Source: Promethearchaeota archaeon (GTDB lineage Archaea; Asgardarchaeota; Lokiarchaeia; Sigyniarchaeales; SOKP01). From it: 64,000 bases of DNA. Of this stretch, positions 30,508 through 42,735 are shown in pieces. Each line of letters opens with the position of its first letter. Within the stretch, counting starts at the first letter, position 1. The notes beneath the pieces were generated by a model. The model made no database searches. It was not told the origin of the DNA and worked only from the letters and a program-made list of their open reading frames with translations. The position numbers were made by a program, and so were the translations under genes. The stretch spans positions 186,001 through 250,000 of the forward strand of contig JAUVXW010000001.1 in NCBI GenBank assembly GCA_030603385.1, written 5' to 3'.

Positions 30508-30824
30508 TAGAATTCCTTTAGCAATATTAAAATGAGGATATATATTGGATGTTTCAAGGATAATACAAGGAAATCTTGTTTTATAAGAATAGAAACTCAA
30601 AAATATATAAGATACATTAACTTTTACGATAAAACCAAATTATGGGATATAAAAAAATACAGAGATGGTAAGGAAACTATAGAGAAAAAAGGAACCAAAT
30701 GGATAAATATAAGGAAGGTAAATATAAGGAGTTGAATAAATAAATGAGTGAATTAAGAGAGAAAGTTTTAAGACAAAATGCAATTATAAAACCTTTTTAA
30801 GAAAAGAGCAGGAAGTGAGTAAAA

Positions 30825-31433
30825 TTGGATGATAAAATCAAGAAATTATTGAATTCTGTGAGAGAACTTGGAGATAAGTTAAGAAATGAATCTTTAAAAA
30901 AAAGAGAGAGATTGAAACTCGAAAGGGAATGGAAATTAAAAGATCAGGAGTTAATGAATTATACGAGAAAACTTGAAATGAAAATGAGGGAATCAGAAAT
31001 GGATAGGAGAACTGAAGAGATAAAGAGACTTAGGGAAGAATATAAAAAAATAATGAAAATATCATATAATTCACATCCTAATATAGATCACAGTTGGAAT
31101 CCTTTAAGAATACAACGTACAATTGAAGAAGTATATAAGAAAGCTCAAGAAAAAGAGTTGGATAAAAACAACTTAATGAAAGAGAGTCCTATGATAAAAG
31201 TAAAAGATGAAAAATTTAAAAGATGGCTATTGCGTTATCGATTTAAGGAATTAGCAAAAATAACTCCTGATCCGAAGGCAGTTAGAACTATGCTTTTGGC
31301 TTTTAAAGATTGGGATGAAGGGAAAATTGATATGGAGATGTTAAAAAAAATTTTTGACGAATGTAAAAATCCAAAATTTAATCCTGATGAATTTTTGAAA
31401 AAATATCCTATATTTAAACCAAAAAAGAAATAG
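30825..31433 (+). CDS. Charged coiled-coil hypothetical protein
   Basis: 202 aa K/E/R-rich ORF in series with the following ORFs. Confidence 0.6.
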   Translation: MDDKIKKLLNSVRELGDKLRNESLKKRERLKLEREWKLKDQELMNYTRKLEMKMRESEMDRRTEEIKRLREEYKKIMKISYNSHPNIDHSWNPLRIQRTIEEVYKKAQEKELDKNNLMKESPMIKVKDEKFKRWLLRYRFKELAKITPDPKAVRTMLLAFKDWDEGKIDMEMLKKIFDECKNPKFNPDEFLKKYPIFKPKKK

Positions 31434-31777
31434 TGAGTTCAGAATCGCAAAAGCAAAGCCATTCAACTGAAGAAGCTGATAATAAAAGCGAAAGTGAAAC
31501 GGTTTCAAAGAATACGTTAGATTTAAGAGAAAAATACAGGCAAAAAACAGGGAAGAGACCGATTTACAATAAAAAGGAGACTAAAGGTTTTCTCTCGTGG
31601 TTAGAAAGACAAAAGAAATTAGCCCTAAAAATGAAACAAGAAAAGAAGGAAGAACAAATCGGGGAAACAAAGGAAGCGTGGCAAATCCTCTTAGAAAAAT
31701 GGGTATGGGAAGCTAACGGATCTAAAATCTCAAAAGAAGTTAATGAAGAGCTTATAGATATTATTAGGAAATATTAA
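31433..31777 (+). CDS. Small protein with a TGKxxI..KETKxFxxW motif
   Basis: REKYRQKTGKRPIYNKKETKGFLSWLERQKK; resembles the RpoA' C-terminus in this window. GTG start. Confidence 0.6.
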   Translation: MSSESQKQSHSTEEADNKSESETVSKNTLDLREKYRQKTGKRPIYNKKETKGFLSWLERQKKLALKMKQEKKEEQIGETKEAWQILLEKWVWEANGSKISKEVNEELIDIIRKY

Positions 31778-31801
31778 AAGTTTAGAAATATATATCTGAA
31801 A

Positions 31802-33685
31802 TTGATTAATTTACTCGAAAAAAGAAATCTAACTAAAGAAGAAGATGAAGCTATTGAAAAATTGTTTAAAAAACTTGAACAAGTAAGTCGAATTCAAGCG
31901 AATATGTTTACAAATCTCAGAGCCTTTCGATCATTATATAATCAATATCATATATGGGACATGAATCGAATTTTAAAAGAGCGTGAATAATTCATAAAAC
32001 ACCTTAATCAGAAGTTACAGAATCTTAAAATTGATGAAGCGACCCCGCAAGTTGTTAAAAAATATTGGAAGGAGATTTTAAAAGAAAATTTACATAAAAT
32101 AACAACTTTAAGTTTGAATCAAAAATCACAAATTGTTAAGATCATCCAAAAAGATACATTAAATGAAGAAGACAAGAGAGAATTCGTCTCAGTTCTAAAA
32201 AAACTTCCAATAGAGGATTTGATTTCGTTATTAGGAAAGGATTTTGAAAAACACTCAAAAAATTATGTAAAATGGGATTGGGACTTCTATGAATATATTA
32301 AAAAAGATATGCTTACTTCTTACATAAAGAAAAATGAATCAATTTTGTTTTTAGAAAAAAATGTTTCTGTAGAAACACAGAATGACAAACGCACGGATTA
32401 TTCTACCCTTCAATTTATTGATAATCTTATTAGGGAAATCACAAATATTGCTCCTTCAGACTTAGTCAGGATTAGTGGTAAGAGTGCTGGTAAGATTTCG
32501 TTAACTTGGGTCAGTAAAAATATATTTAAGAGACCTGGTGGCTATTTATCAAAAGTTCGCCAGTGGATTTTAAATCCTAACAATGATAATTATAATCCAG
32601 AATTTAAATTCGCTTTATCTGATTTAGATACTGTGATGGAAAGCTTAAAGTATTATGCTAGAGAGTGGCGAGAATCTATTAAGGAGTGTTGTGTAATTTT
32701 TGATTTATATTCTCTTTTAAATAACTTAAAACAAGTTCCTAATCAACAATTTCATATTTATAACCCAAATCTCAACTTTAGGTTCTTTAGTAATATTAAC
32801 GATAGAGTCAATAGTAAAAAAACCAACTATTGGCTTGGGTTTTTATGTGCAGATGGCTATACCCAAAAGGGATATTCATTAGGTATAACTTTATCACGTA
32901 AAGATCGAGATCAATTAATTAGATTTTGTCAGGATATAGGTTTAAATCCTTCACAAAAGGTAAAGAATTTTGAGAGGGAACTCAATGGAAAAATATACGA
33001 ACAATCAAGAGTGACATTTGGTTGCAAGCCTATGATTATTAATCTCTTAGAATTAAATTATAAGGAAGTTCCAGAGTTTATTAAAATTTCTAGGGACGCT
33101 TCAAATGATTCAGATGCATTAGCTTGGTTATTTGGATTATATGACGGTGATGGTCAACAAGGAAAGACTTCAATTTACTCTACTAAACGTCAACTTTTAG
33201 AACAAATCAGAACTAGTTTTAACGTTCCTAATGAAGTGTATAAAGCTAAAGATCCAAGAATAGAGTTAGATGTCTACGGATATCCTAAACTTGACTCACA
33301 TGGTGACCCTGTATTAACTAAGACTCTTTATGTTTTACGCTTGGGTCCAAGTTTATTTAATAAAATTATGGATAATTATAGAGATAGTATGCCAAGAAAG
33401 AGGAAATACTTTGATGAAAGAATAGATGCTGCAATAAAATTAAAAAGATTATTCAGTAATAAAAGAGAACTTCTTCAAGGCTTAGTGGACCAGCTTCCAA
33501 CCACTCAAATCTTGTTAATATTACAAAAAACCATTGGTGTATCTCGAAACGCGTTATATAATTTGATAGTTGAATGGAATATTGTTCTTCCTCCTGTTGG
33601 ATATTGGAATACTAAAGAGGGGAAGAGTAAAAAACAGTTCCCTCAGTGGTTTATTGATACCGTGGGTTATATTGGTGAAATATAG
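31802..33685 (+). pseudogene. LAGLIDADG homing-endonuclease-like gene with an in-frame TAA (31988-31990)
   Basis: ORFs 31802-31990 and 32114-33685 share one frame, and the intervening codons are open apart from that TAA. Two LAGLIDADG-like motifs: YWLGFLCADG and AWLFGLYDGDG. Confidence 0.7.
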
Positions 33686-33885
33686 CTAAAATTATAAATT
33701 TGAAAATCACAAATTTTTTATCTTTTGGTGTATTTTTTTTCTTACAGTGAAAAGCTTGTCACCTTTTTTCTTTAAAAATTGTCTTATTAAAATTATAAGA
33801 GGATGTTTTCTTCCATGAAGGATCCTTTTGTTCTTAAAAAAAATAACGCTTATAGAGGTATTTTAAATATGGAGGTATGTAGTTC

Positions 33886-36873
33886 ATGAGCTATACGTTC
33901 TCACGCACTAAAATGATAGAAAAAATCAAGTTTGGTTTGCTTAGTCCAGATGAAATTCGTAAGATGTCTGCTGCCCGAATTATTACGGCTGACACTTATG
34001 ATGAGGACGGACTCTGAATTTTATTTCGGAATTCAGACGTAATTCCCATCCCATCTGGCTTAATGGACCAACGGCTCGGAACGATTGAGCCTGGTCAAAG
34101 ATGTCAGACATGTGGTAATTTAGTTTCAAATTGTATGGGTCATTTTGGCCATATAGAATTAGCACGTCCCGTTATTCATGTAGGATACTCAAAGAAAGTT
34201 TTAAAAGTGTTACGCAGTATCTGTCCGGATTGCTCTCGTTTAATGCTAACTGAAGAGGAAAAAGAGGAATTCAGACAAGAGCAAATAAAACATAGAAAGA
34301 TTTTTTTCGAGGGGGATGAAGAAGCTTCGAAACTCGTATTTAAACGTGCCAGAAAAGCTAAAAATTGTCCTTATTGCGGTACTAAGAAGAAAAAAATTAT
34401 TATTGAGAAACCTACCACATTTTATGAAGAAGAAGAAGGAAAAGGTTCCCGCAGAATAACACCTATAGAGATTCTAGAACGTCTTAAGAAGATGAGTGAT
34501 GTTGATCTTAGAATCTTAGGTATTTCCCCTGAAAATGCTAGACTTGAGTGGGTAATTTTTACCGTGCTCCCTATCCCCCCTGTATGTGCAAGACCATCAA
34601 TTACTTTAGATAGTGGTATCCGTTCTGAAGATGATCTAACACATAAATTAGTAGATGTTATACGAATTAATCAAAGATTAAGAGAAAATATTGATGCAGG
34701 AGCACCTCATTTAATTGTAGAAGATCTTTGGGAATTATTACAATATCATATTACCACATATTTTGATAATCAAGTTTCTGGGATACCACCTGCAAGACAT
34801 CGTTCTGGAAGAGCCCTTAGAACCCTAACTCAAAGATTAAAAGGTAAAGAGGGTAGATTTAGAAGTAATTTAAGTGGCAAAAGAGTGGATTTTTCTGCGA
34901 GAAGTGTAATTTCGCCTAATCCATATATAAGTATAAATGAAGTAGGTGTACCTATAGAGATAGCGAAAATTTTAACTATCCCCACTAATGTTAATGATTG
35001 GAATATTGAAGAAATGAAACAAATGGTCCTAAATGGACCTGTTCATCATCCTGGAGCTAATTACATCATACGGAGTGATCGTAGAAGAATTGACCTACGT
35101 TATGTTAAAAATAGAAAAATTATTGCAGATATGTTAGCACCAGGATTCACTGTTGAGCGTCATTTGGATGATGGAGACTTAGTATTATTTAATCGTCAAC
35201 CATCGCTCCATAGAATGTCGATAATGGCACATGAAGTAAAAATCATGGAAGGGCGAACTTTTAGATTAAATTTAACTGTATGCCCTCCTTATAACGCTGA
35301 TTTCGATGGAGATGAAATGAATTTACATGTACCTCAAAGTGAAGAGGCTCGAACAGAAGCAGAATTGCTTCTTAAAGTACAAAACCACATATTGTCACCC
35401 CGTTTTGGAGGTCCAATTTTAGGAGGAATTCAAGATTTTATTTCAAGTGTTTTTCAATTTACGAGTAAAAACTCTCTATACAATAAAAAAGAGGCATTAA
35501 ACTTATTTTATATTGGAGGGATATTTGAAGATAAACCTGATTTTAGTTTAGAACAATTAACTCCTATAACAACTGATCCAGAACCTTTATATTCTGGTAA
35601 AGATATATTCAGTAGCTTATTTCCTGATGATTTAAACTTAAAAGTTAAATCAAAATTTTGTAAAAAATGTGACGTATGTGAAGAAGAAAACTGCGCTTAT
35701 GATGCTTATGTTGTAATTAAAAATGGAAGGCTAATAACTGGAACAATAGATGAAAATTCCTTCGGTGCTATGCAACCAAATAGTATCTTGGCGCGAATTA
35801 TTAAGGATCATGGAAATGCGCGTGGTAGACAGTTTTTAGATAGCGCTACTAAACTGTTGCTGGGCGTTATTCGGAAAAATGGTATGACAATGGGATTGGA
35901 TGAGGTTTATGTACATGGTCATGCATATGATGTAATTGAAAAAATATTAAAGGACGGAAATGAAGAGTCTAACAAACTAATAAAAGCCTTTCGTGAAAAT
36001 GATACTACTATTCTTAAAAGAGCACCTGGCCGTTCTATGAGAGAAACTTTGGAATTGAGAATACGCGGGGCATTGGCAGAGGCCCAAAAAGAAGCAATAG
36101 AATCAGCAGCTGATTTCATAGGAGATGAAGCACACTCAGTTATTATGACTAAATCTGGAGCAAGAGGAAATTTATTAAACTTAGGAATGATGTCTGCTGT
36201 TGTGGGACAACAAGCTATAAGAGGTGAAAGAATTAACAGAGGTTATGTAGGGAGTAGGAGAACATTACCTCATTTTAAAGTTGACGACCTTTCACCAAAA
36301 TCTAGAGGTTTTGTATCTTCATCTTATCGAAATGGGTTAAAACCTGTAGAATTCTTCTTTCATGCAATGGGTGGGAGAGAAGGACTCGTTGATACAGCAG
36401 TAAGAACATCTCAGAGTGGATATATGCAGAGAAGATTAGTAAATGCATTACAAGATATGGTTGTAGAAAATGACGGAACTGTTAGAAATTCTGACAAGAA
36501 CATAATTCAGTTTAAATTTGGCGACGATGGTATAGATGCAATGCATACTGATCATGGTTCAGCAGTAAATTTGGATGTGTTATTATTAAAAGCAAAAGCT
36601 CTTGATGTAGGAGAGATTCGTGAAGAAATTAAGCAAGAATCTATCTCTCGAAAAGCTACTTCTAAAGCAAAAAAAGCTATTGATGTGAAACCTAAGGAAA
36701 AGGCTCCTCCAAAAGAAAAGCCCAAAAAAGAAATAAAACCTAAAAAAAAAGAAAAGGTTCATGATGAAGATACATCGATAAAGCAATTTGAAGACGAAAC
36801 TGGAAAGAAGGCTATTTGGAGAGGGAAAGAAACAAAAGCTTATATAGATTGGAAGCAAGAAAAATTAGGATAA
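33886..36873 (+). CDS. rpoA1: DNA-directed RNA polymerase subunit A', interrupted by a 30-nt in-frame insertion containing TGA
   Basis: SD-like GGAGGT upstream; 33886 frame reads [43 protein letters not shown]-[[12 protein letters not shown]][25 protein letters not shown]... The supplied ORF at 34063 lacks the conserved N-terminus. [10 protein letters not shown] catalytic motif present. Confidence 0.93.
34013..34037 (+). other. Perfect 8-bp hairpin inside rpoA1 with the TGA in its 5' arm
   Basis: TCTGAATT-ttatttcgg-AATTCAGA. Confidence 0.8.
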
Positions 36874-36925
36874 GATAGAAATCAGAACATTTTGTAGTGT
36901 AAAATAAAATTTGTAAGGTTTATAG

Positions 36926-38125
<1,200 letters not shown>

Positions 38126-38216
38126 AACTCTTTTTGAAAGAATAAAATACACCAAAAAAAACTTAAACATTAAATTATTATTATTACTAATTATATAGAC
38201 ACGATTTGAAAATATC

Positions 38217-38588
38217 ATGGCAAAGAAGAAAATTGAAGGCATTACGGAAAAGGTTGATTTATCGCGCAAGAAAAAGAAGGAATTTGATGTTGATACAAAT
38301 ATTAGAGTAGCATATAAAACTGGTAAATTTGTCTATGGGAGAAATAGTGTATTAAAACATCTTAGAGAAAGTCTCTTCAAACTATTAATTATCGCAAATA
38401 ATTGCCCCGCAGAATTTGAAAGTCAATTAAACTATTACATTTCCCTTATGAAGGATAAAATATATATTCATAAGTATAAAGGATCTTCTTGGGATCTCGG
38501 TTTAGCTTGTGCGAAACCTTACATGATCTCTGTTATTGGAGTTGTTCATGAAGGAGATTCAGATCTCTTAACTTTAAAGACTATATGA
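38217..38588 (+). CDS. rpl30e: Ribosomal protein L30e
   Basis: L7Ae/L30e-like core (LLIIANNCPAEF..YYISLMKDKIYIHKYKGSSWDLGLACAKPYMISVIGV) after rpoA2. Confidence 0.9.
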   Translation: MAKKKIEGITEKVDLSRKKKKEFDVDTNIRVAYKTGKFVYGRNSVLKHLRESLFKLLIIANNCPAEFESQLNYYISLMKDKIYIHKYKGSSWDLGLACAKPYMISVIGVVHEGDSDLLTLKTI

Positions 38589-38615
38589 AAATAATTACAA
38601 TTATGGATTTTATTT

Positions 38616-39092
38616 ATGCTAAAAAAAAATATTAAGATTGATAGAGAAGCAATGGAACTTATCTCGTTGTTTAATAATATCTCAGGAGCAATTATAAAGG
38701 ATTGTCTAGTATTTAGAAATCTGGAAAATAATTCTGAAGTTATTATCTTTCTTGTAAAGGAAGAAGATGTAGGAAAGGCTATTGGAAAAGCAGGTGAACA
38801 TGTTAAAGATTTAAAATCAAAACTTAATAAAAAAATTGATGTAATTGCGTTTTCAGAAGATCTTAATAAATTTATTCAAAATATTTTACAAACTACCAAA
38901 AATTCTATCGTGGTTCAAAATATTGAAATAAAAGATAGCAGAAACTTAAAGAAAACAGTTATTATAACTGTACGACCTCAAGATCGTGGAAAAGCAATTG
39001 GTAAAGAAGGATCCATGATAAGAAAAATCAAAGAACTAGTTCTAAGGTATTTTGACGTTGATAACGTAATTATTAATACGAAAAATATCTGA
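38616..39092 (+). CDS. nusA: Archaeal NusA-like KH protein
   Basis: Two KH-like motifs, VGKAIGKAGEHVKDLK and RGKAIGKEGSMIRKIK. Confidence 0.92.
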   Translation: MLKKNIKIDREAMELISLFNNISGAIIKDCLVFRNLENNSEVIIFLVKEEDVGKAIGKAGEHVKDLKSKLNKKIDVIAFSEDLNKFIQNILQTTKNSIVVQNIEIKDSRNLKKTVIITVRPQDRGKAIGKEGSMIRKIKELVLRYFDVDNVIINTKNI

Positions 39093-39102
39093 TTCTTATT
39101 GC

Positions 39103-39363
39103 TTAAAAATTATACTTCAAGAAATCCCTTCTGAGAAAGCAAAAATCTCATTATGATCTGGAAGTGATCATCTAGTGTTTCAGGCTTCTATAAAAAAAGC
39201 AGAGAAGAAAGGTTTTCAAGTAACCTGCTTTCTATCAAATAAGGATTCAAAATATATACATTCTAAAAAGGATATACCTGAATTATGTTCTGTTGAAAAT
39301 CTAAATGGATGCATAGAAATTTGTTATAATGCAATAAAAAGCCTTGATCTGAGAATTGAATAA
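39103..39363 (+). pseudogene. Possible relic of a V/A-type ATP synthase subunit E-like C-terminus with in-frame TGA (39154-39156)
   Basis: LKIILQEIPSEKAKISL*SGSDHLVFQASIKKAEKKGFQVTCFLSNKDSKYIHSKKDIPELCSVENLNGCIEICYNAIKSLDLRIE; no clear start codon. Confidence 0.3.
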
Positions 39364-39476
39364 ATTATTTTTCTTTTCTTATAGATGAATTAAAATCAAA
39401 ATTAGCAGGGAATTAATTCATATACATAAATTTTAAGTTCTAGGATATATTTTTTCTCAATATACATATTTTAGAT

Positions 39477-39917
39477 TTGGTGAAGAAATTGCCAAAAGGA
39501 CTATATGCTGCGAGAAAGCTTCAAGCGAATAGGAAAAAGTTTAGATGGTCAAAGAAAAAATATAAAAGGAGAAAACTTAAGCTAAAACAGAAATCCGACC
39601 CATTGGAAGGGAGTTGTCAAGCCCTCGGGATAGTACTTCAAAAAGTTGGCCGAGAGAGTAAACAACCTAATTCAGCTATTAGAAAATGCGTGAGGATTCA
39701 ACTGAAGAAAAATGGAAAAAGTGTGACAGCCTTCCTTCCGGGAGATGGGGCGCTTAATTTCATTGAAGAACACGACCGAGTCATAGTTGAAGGAATTGGT
39801 GGAGCCAAAGGAAGAAGTATAGGCGATCTTCCTGGAGTACGTTACAGGGTAGTTAAAGTAAATGGTGTAAGTTTAGAAGCTCTTTTAGCTGGAAAGAAAG
39901 AAAAACCTTTACGTTAA
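39477..39917 (+). CDS. rps12: 30S ribosomal protein S12
   Basis: [37 protein letters not shown]. Confidence 0.97.
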   Translation: MVKKLPKGLYAARKLQANRKKFRWSKKKYKRRKLKLKQKSDPLEGSCQALGIVLQKVGRESKQPNSAIRKCVRIQLKKNGKSVTAFLPGDGALNFIEEHDRVIVEGIGGAKGRSIGDLPGVRYRVVKVNGVSLEALLAGKKEKPLR

Positions 39918-39939
39918 TGAGATAATGGGATAAGGAAAT

Positions 39940-40557
39940 ATGAGCAAAACGAAAAATGAAATTAAGTTTTTTAATAAATGGTCTTTTGATAACGTCACTG
40001 TCAGAGATCGGACACTCGAGAATTATATCAACTTAAAACCGATAATAATTCCTCATTCTGCTGGAAGACATGAACATAGAAGGTTTTGGAAATCTACCAA
40101 AGTATCAATACTTGAACGATTTGTAAATAGATTACTTTCTCCCGGATTTATTGGAAGTAGAATTAGGGGACGTAAAAGTTCATTTAATTCTGGCAAGAAA
40201 GGAAAATTATTGACAAGTATAAAAAATGCATTTGTTTTAATTGAGTTAACTACAGAGCAAAACCCGATTCAAGTTTTCATAGATGCGATAATGAATACAA
40301 CACCTAGAGAAGAGACTACTCGTATCGCGATGGGGGGCATCAGTTATGCGTCAGCAGTAGATATCGCGCCGCAACGCAGAGTTGACTTGGCTTTAAAGTA
40401 TCTATCTCAAGCTATTGCTGCAAGGTCGCATTCTAATGAGAAACAGTTTGAAGAGAACTTAGCACAAGAGTTGATATTAGCAGCAAATAATAGTCAAGAA
40501 TCTAGGGCTGTAAAGCGAAAAGACGAAATAGAAAGAATCGCAGTTTCAGCTAGATAA
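39940..40557 (+). CDS. rps7: 30S ribosomal protein S7
   Basis: NTTPREETTRIAMGGISYASAVDIAPQRRVDLAL. Confidence 0.97.
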   Translation: MSKTKNEIKFFNKWSFDNVTVRDRTLENYINLKPIIIPHSAGRHEHRRFWKSTKVSILERFVNRLLSPGFIGSRIRGRKSSFNSGKKGKLLTSIKNAFVLIELTTEQNPIQVFIDAIMNTTPREETTRIAMGGISYASAVDIAPQRRVDLALKYLSQAIAARSHSNEKQFEENLAQELILAANNSQESRAVKRKDEIERIAVSAR

Positions 40558-40814
40558 AGATCCTCATAATAAAAAATCAGCAGATTAACTAGTTTAAGAA
40601 GATTCTGAGGATACTAAGGTTCAAACTATACTCTAGCTCATATAAATAATTAATCTTATTCTTCAGTATTAAAAAAGGATTTAAATTATTTAGATTAGGT
40701 TTAAAATTTCTTTTACTTAAAAGATATACCAATTTCTTTTTTATATTAGTAATAAATTATAGTTATTAAGGGATATTTTAAATCATTAATATGAAGAGGT
40801 GATGATACATTAAG

Positions 40815-40964
40815 GTGTTAAAGAAAAGGCAATGGTTAACAATAAATGAAAAAATGGCAGATATGAGCCCAAAAGAATACTATGAAGAAATTTTTAAAGA
40901 AATTATACAGAAAATTAATGAAAATGAAAATAGGACTAAAAAATATATTAGTATAAAAAAATAA
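40815..40964 (+). CDS. Possible small ORF, 49 aa (GTG start)
   Basis: MLKKRQWLTINEKMADMSPKEYYEEIFKEIIQKINENENRTKKYISIKK; RBS-like gaggtgatg upstream. Confidence 0.3.
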   Translation: MLKKRQWLTINEKMADMSPKEYYEEIFKEIIQKINENENRTKKYISIKK

Positions 40965-40986
40965 GGAAATTAAGAATAATTTATTT

Positions 40987-42453
40987 TTACAAACAATAAT
41001 CTATAATAGTGTCCATAGTTGCAAAAGCAAGGTAAGCTCCAATGGGAATCAATGGAATCCAAAACTCGTTACGATCAAAGATCTCTACTTGAAGAATTAA
41101 CATTACAAAACTCAGCAGTAAAAATAGTGTCCATATCCCTAAAGTTCTTGTTTTAATTGGTCTTTTAATAAAGTAATTAGTACCTAAAGCAATAATGGCG
41201 TAATTTAGAATGATTATAAGAGGTATTGGAATCCAGAAACCTTGAGCCCAAAAAATAAACAAAAGTATTGACGTAAAAACTATGAAAAAGTTGATGTAAA
41301 AGAGTGTACGTCTTACTAAATCTTTGTTTTGATCTATTTTATACCAAAGTATCCCGAATGAAATAAAAAAGACCCAAACAGTGATTAGTTCTAATATTTC
41401 TTCAAGCCCAAAACCGGTCTCAATAGCATAATGAGTACCCCCATAAGCAAAAATCATTCCATACCCTAAAATTTGCGTAAGTAGAATATGATATGTTGAA
41501 TTCCCAATCAATGTAACTGCTCGCGAAATTCGCCCATCTGATTTTTTGGGTAAGAATCTCATTGCAAGTAAAAATAGAAAGGCAGAGTATGGAATAATTA
41601 AGAAATGATAATCTCCTCTTAAAAGTGGAACGTCATCAATCATAATCCTAAAGCCAAAAAATTGATGTGCACCAATAAACGCTAAACTAATAGGGTATAT
41701 AATCCACATAAAGAAATTTCTATTATGTTCTAGTTTATATCCAAATGAGAACCACATACCTAAACCAATAGCAGAAAGATAAAATAAAGTACAGGTCATG
41801 AACATATTTAGAATATGTACTTCTTCCCATGAGGTAATTTCTCCAATTAAGAAAAATACAGTTAATTGCATTGCAATCTCAACAACAAAACAAAGAAATA
41901 ATGATAAAATTGGCTTTTTTGTAAATGCTTTATAGAGTAAAGGTAAGATTAAGATAGACTGGAAAAGTATTGGAAGAAACCAATTTCCAGGGCCCCAAAA
42001 AGGTAAAAAACCTATAAATAAGTTTATAAATCCATGACTTGGATAATATTGTCTATGATACATCGCTGAGATATTAAAACCATACATAAATAAACCTATA
42101 AAAGTTGAAACCGCGTATAAGATAAGAAATGGGACAATGTACCGCAAAATTTTGCTTTTAAAATAATTCCAAGAATATAAATCTCTTAGTTTCAGTGTCT
42201 CTCTTCTCTGAAATGATTTACCTGCATTAAATCCCAATATTACTAAAAATACAGGAATTGAGATTCTTTCCCATAGGGTTACACCGATATCGCTTTTTAT
42301 ACTCCAAGATACAATATGATCGAAAATTACTAGAAAAATCATAGCTGCTTTCAAGACGTCCACTTGAAAGAATCGCGATTCATCAGATATCTCTTTATCT
42401 GTCTTAATTAATGCTAATTCACTAATTTGTTTTTGATCTGTCATATAACTCAA
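40987..42453 (-). CDS. Acyltransferase-3 family integral membrane protein
   Basis: FFQVDVLKAAMIFLVIFDHIVSWS start plus about 10 TM segments; GPGNWFLPILFQSILILPLLY. Confidence 0.8.
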   Translation of the reverse strand: MSYMTDQKQISELALIKTDKEISDESRFFQVDVLKAAMIFLVIFDHIVSWSIKSDIGVTLWERISIPVFLVILGFNAGKSFQRRETLKLRDLYSWNYFKSKILRYIVPFLILYAVSTFIGLFMYGFNISAMYHRQYYPSHGFINLFIGFLPFWGPGNWFLPILFQSILILPLLYKAFTKKPILSLFLCFVVEIAMQLTVFFLIGEITSWEEVHILNMFMTCTLFYLSAIGLGMWFSFGYKLEHNRNFFMWIIYPISLAFIGAHQFFGFRIMIDDVPLLRGDYHFLIIPYSAFLFLLAMRFLPKKSDGRISRAVTLIGNSTYHILLTQILGYGMIFAYGGTHYAIETGFGLEEILELITVWVFFISFGILWYKIDQNKDLVRRTLFYINFFIVFTSILLFIFWAQGFWIPIPLIIILNYAIIALGTNYFIKRPIKTRTLGIWTLFLLLSFVMLILQVEIFDRNEFWIPLIPIGAYLAFATMDTIIDYCL

Positions 42454-42735
42454 TAAATTTGTGTAATTATAAGAATATCATAATCATATTTTATTCAGAA
42501 AGAAATATAAAAAATAAGGAGTCCAATTATTATTGTCAGAATGAAGTAAATAAAATAGGAATGAGGAACCTTTGATCCTATTCTACAAAACTTGTGACTC
42601 TACTTATTAGTTCTCGCAAAATAAACCAAGATATCACCTGTATATTACCTAAATTAATTCTAAGATTAAAAAAATCCTAAATTTTTATATAATAGATAAT
42701 CATATTATTTAGTTAAGCAGATTTAAAGAATATGT

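Noticed and set aside
33990-34060. Canonical archaeal bulge-helix-bulge intron in rpoA1
   Set aside because: I checked the junction positions that restore the conserved reading (intron starts 34011-34015) and none gave a 3-nt bulge / 4-bp helix / 3-nt bulge pairing. The insertion is reported, but not as a BHB intron.
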